Shown: piece by piece, positions 62,804-64,000 of the stretch
How the letters are laid out: the number at the start of each line of letters is the position of its first letter
How positions within the stretch are numbered: position 1 is the first letter of the stretch
Source: Tritrichomonas musculus
Taxonomy: Eukaryota; Parabasalia; Tritrichomonadida; Tritrichomonadidae
Direction: 5' to 3'
DNA length: 64,000 nt
Assembly (NCBI GenBank): GCA_039105265.1
Contig: JAPFFF010000042.1
Coordinates: 558,001 to 622,000 of the forward strand
The notes under the pieces: model-generated
What the model was told of the DNA's origin: nothing
The model's database searches: none
The model's input: only the letters and a program-made list of their open reading frames with translations
Translations under genes and position numbers: made by a program

Positions 62804-63969
62804 AAAAAGGAGCACGGGTAACCGTTTTTCGTACGTTAAGAAGCCTTCAAAAAACATTTATATCTTATTATAAAAACAAGAAAAAACAATATTTTTTAAA
62901 TATATTGATTATTTATATTAGATAATATAATCCATAATGATACATTACATAATTATTTCAAGTGTGATGAAATAAAGTCCTAATGATGTTTTTTTTTTTT
63001 GATCATCCAAAGGACTTGTAAATTAATAGTTTTGATATTTTATTTTAGTGCTAAATGATAAAATGATATTATATCTTTTAAATGAAATTTATAGTAGACT
63101 TATAAATTTCCAAATCACATTTTTTATTTTTGAAATCCTGATAAATATTCTTTTCTGTTAAGTGTTTATTTACATTGATATTTTATTTTGTACCACGATT
63201 GGTGTTAATAATTCTATTATATTATAATTAATGTTTTGTTGATACGGAATTTTTATTACAAAATATAATTTTTTAAATATGTATTTATTTAATAAAGCAT
63301 ATTAAATATAGTATTTTCATTTTGGAGTTGAAAAGATAATAATTTCATGAATATTTATGTTTATTAAAAATCAAAGTTTTCGGAAAAATAATAACAAATA
63401 ATTGTTATATATAATCATACCAAGCAAATATAATTATTTATCTGCAGAAAAAATCAATTAATTATGATATTTATGTATTTTAATGATGTTTGGAGGTTCT
63501 ATGATATTTTATTATTAAATTTTAATAATAAAATAGACTATTATCTTTAATATAATGAAATTTCATTTTCAAAATAACTAAATACATAAGTAAATTCAGA
63601 ATAAAAAATGAATAAAATAAAAAAAATTGAGTAGTGAAAATAAATTATCGTTCAATTTGTCAACTTTTTGAATTATTTTTATACTTTGATATTTTTCTTT
63701 CATTTGTCGATAAATCGATTTATTTCTGTGTATTTACACCACTTCTATCAAACATGTAAAAACGTTTAGAATTAAAATTCGTACGTTAGTTCTGAAAAGT
63801 TAAACTTTTTGATAACTTCGATTTTTAAAACATGAATAATGTTTTTCCCCTACGATAGGTTTTTTTTTGGTCTATATAAAACTTGCTTAAAAACCAATAT
63901 ACTATATAATATTTCAATATGAAGTCGAAACGACGATTTTCAATAACCGCCAAAGTCGTGCTCCTTTTT
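62804..63969. repeat. Inverted pair AAAAAGGAGCACG, 1.17 kb apart
   Basis: AAAAAGGAGCACG at 62804-62816 is exactly inverted at 63957-63969, and an ATAATT-type flank continues outside both arms. CGTACGTTA also occurs in direct orientation near 62830 and 63780. This may mark another small element, close to the window edge. Confidence 0.45.
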
Positions 63970-64000
63970 TTTTAATTATTTGTGAATGTTTCATAATTTA

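Larger units (their letters stand above)
59921..64000. other. 4 kb AT-rich noncoding host DNA with nested repeats
   Basis: No credible protein gene: the frames of 60-80 codons here are low complexity or lie inside repeats. The stretch holds a 42-base poly(T), a 51-base poly(A) and the inverted repeats listed separately. It also contains the 5-prime flank of the giant coiled-coil gene just right of 59920. Confidence 0.75.

Overview
The window looks like a piece of a trichomonad (Parabasalia) genome, most likely a Tritrichomonas-type species. The clues are very AT-rich DNA, intronless genes, stop codons that often sit inside TAAA, a BspA-type leucine-rich-repeat protein with a BTB-like head, and a huge coiled-coil protein of the class long annotated in trichomonads as viral A-type inclusion protein. 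Many start codons are preceded by TCAYTTT-like sequences resembling the trichomonad initiator. The species assignment is inference.

Bases 1 to about 43,480 are one very large Maverick/Polinton-like DNA element, treated here as a virus fossil. Its left end lies outside the window. It carries the hallmark set: an A32/FtsK-type packaging ATPase (9.2-10.1 kb), two tandem paralogous major capsid proteins (10.9-14.5 kb), a protein-primed family B DNA polymerase (26.3-30.0 kb), an SF3 helicase (35.2-36.9 kb) and a retroviral-type integrase (38.1-39.5 kb). Around these are about 40 further genes. The element looks nearly whole over the visible part, with perhaps one or two breaks, and so looks young.

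The element falls into three blocks. Left block (1-22 kb): virion-type genes, mostly on the plus strand: a 2550-residue helical repeat protein, ATPase, capsid proteins, an amphipathic small protein and two very long fibre-like proteins. Middle block (22-39.5 kb): mostly minus-strand genes for basic DNA-binding-like proteins (one with a SAP motif), polymerase, a KilA-N protein, a winged-helix-like protein, helicase, integrase, a host-like surface protein and many small coiled-coil proteins. Right block (39.9-43.4 kb): four genes with no recognised function that share promoter and downstream sequences.

From 26.2 to 38.1 kb most genes or divergent pairs have a short motif, TGTCAAAACCG or a close variant, just upstream of an initiator-like TCAYTTT. 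On its reverse strand the motif reads CGGTTTTGACA, and the flanking bases often complete a Myb-type AACGG core. I did not find it upstream of the left-block virion genes, which suggests two expression classes (replication versus virion). The right block uses a third, different promoter.

Bases 43.5-64 kb are host chromosome: a GC-rich island at the boundary, the LRR gene (44.5-46.4 kb), a giant minus-strand coiled-coil gene of about 4256 residues (47.2-59.9 kb), and 4 kb of AT-rich noncoding DNA with nested inverted repeats and long poly(T) and poly(A) runs.
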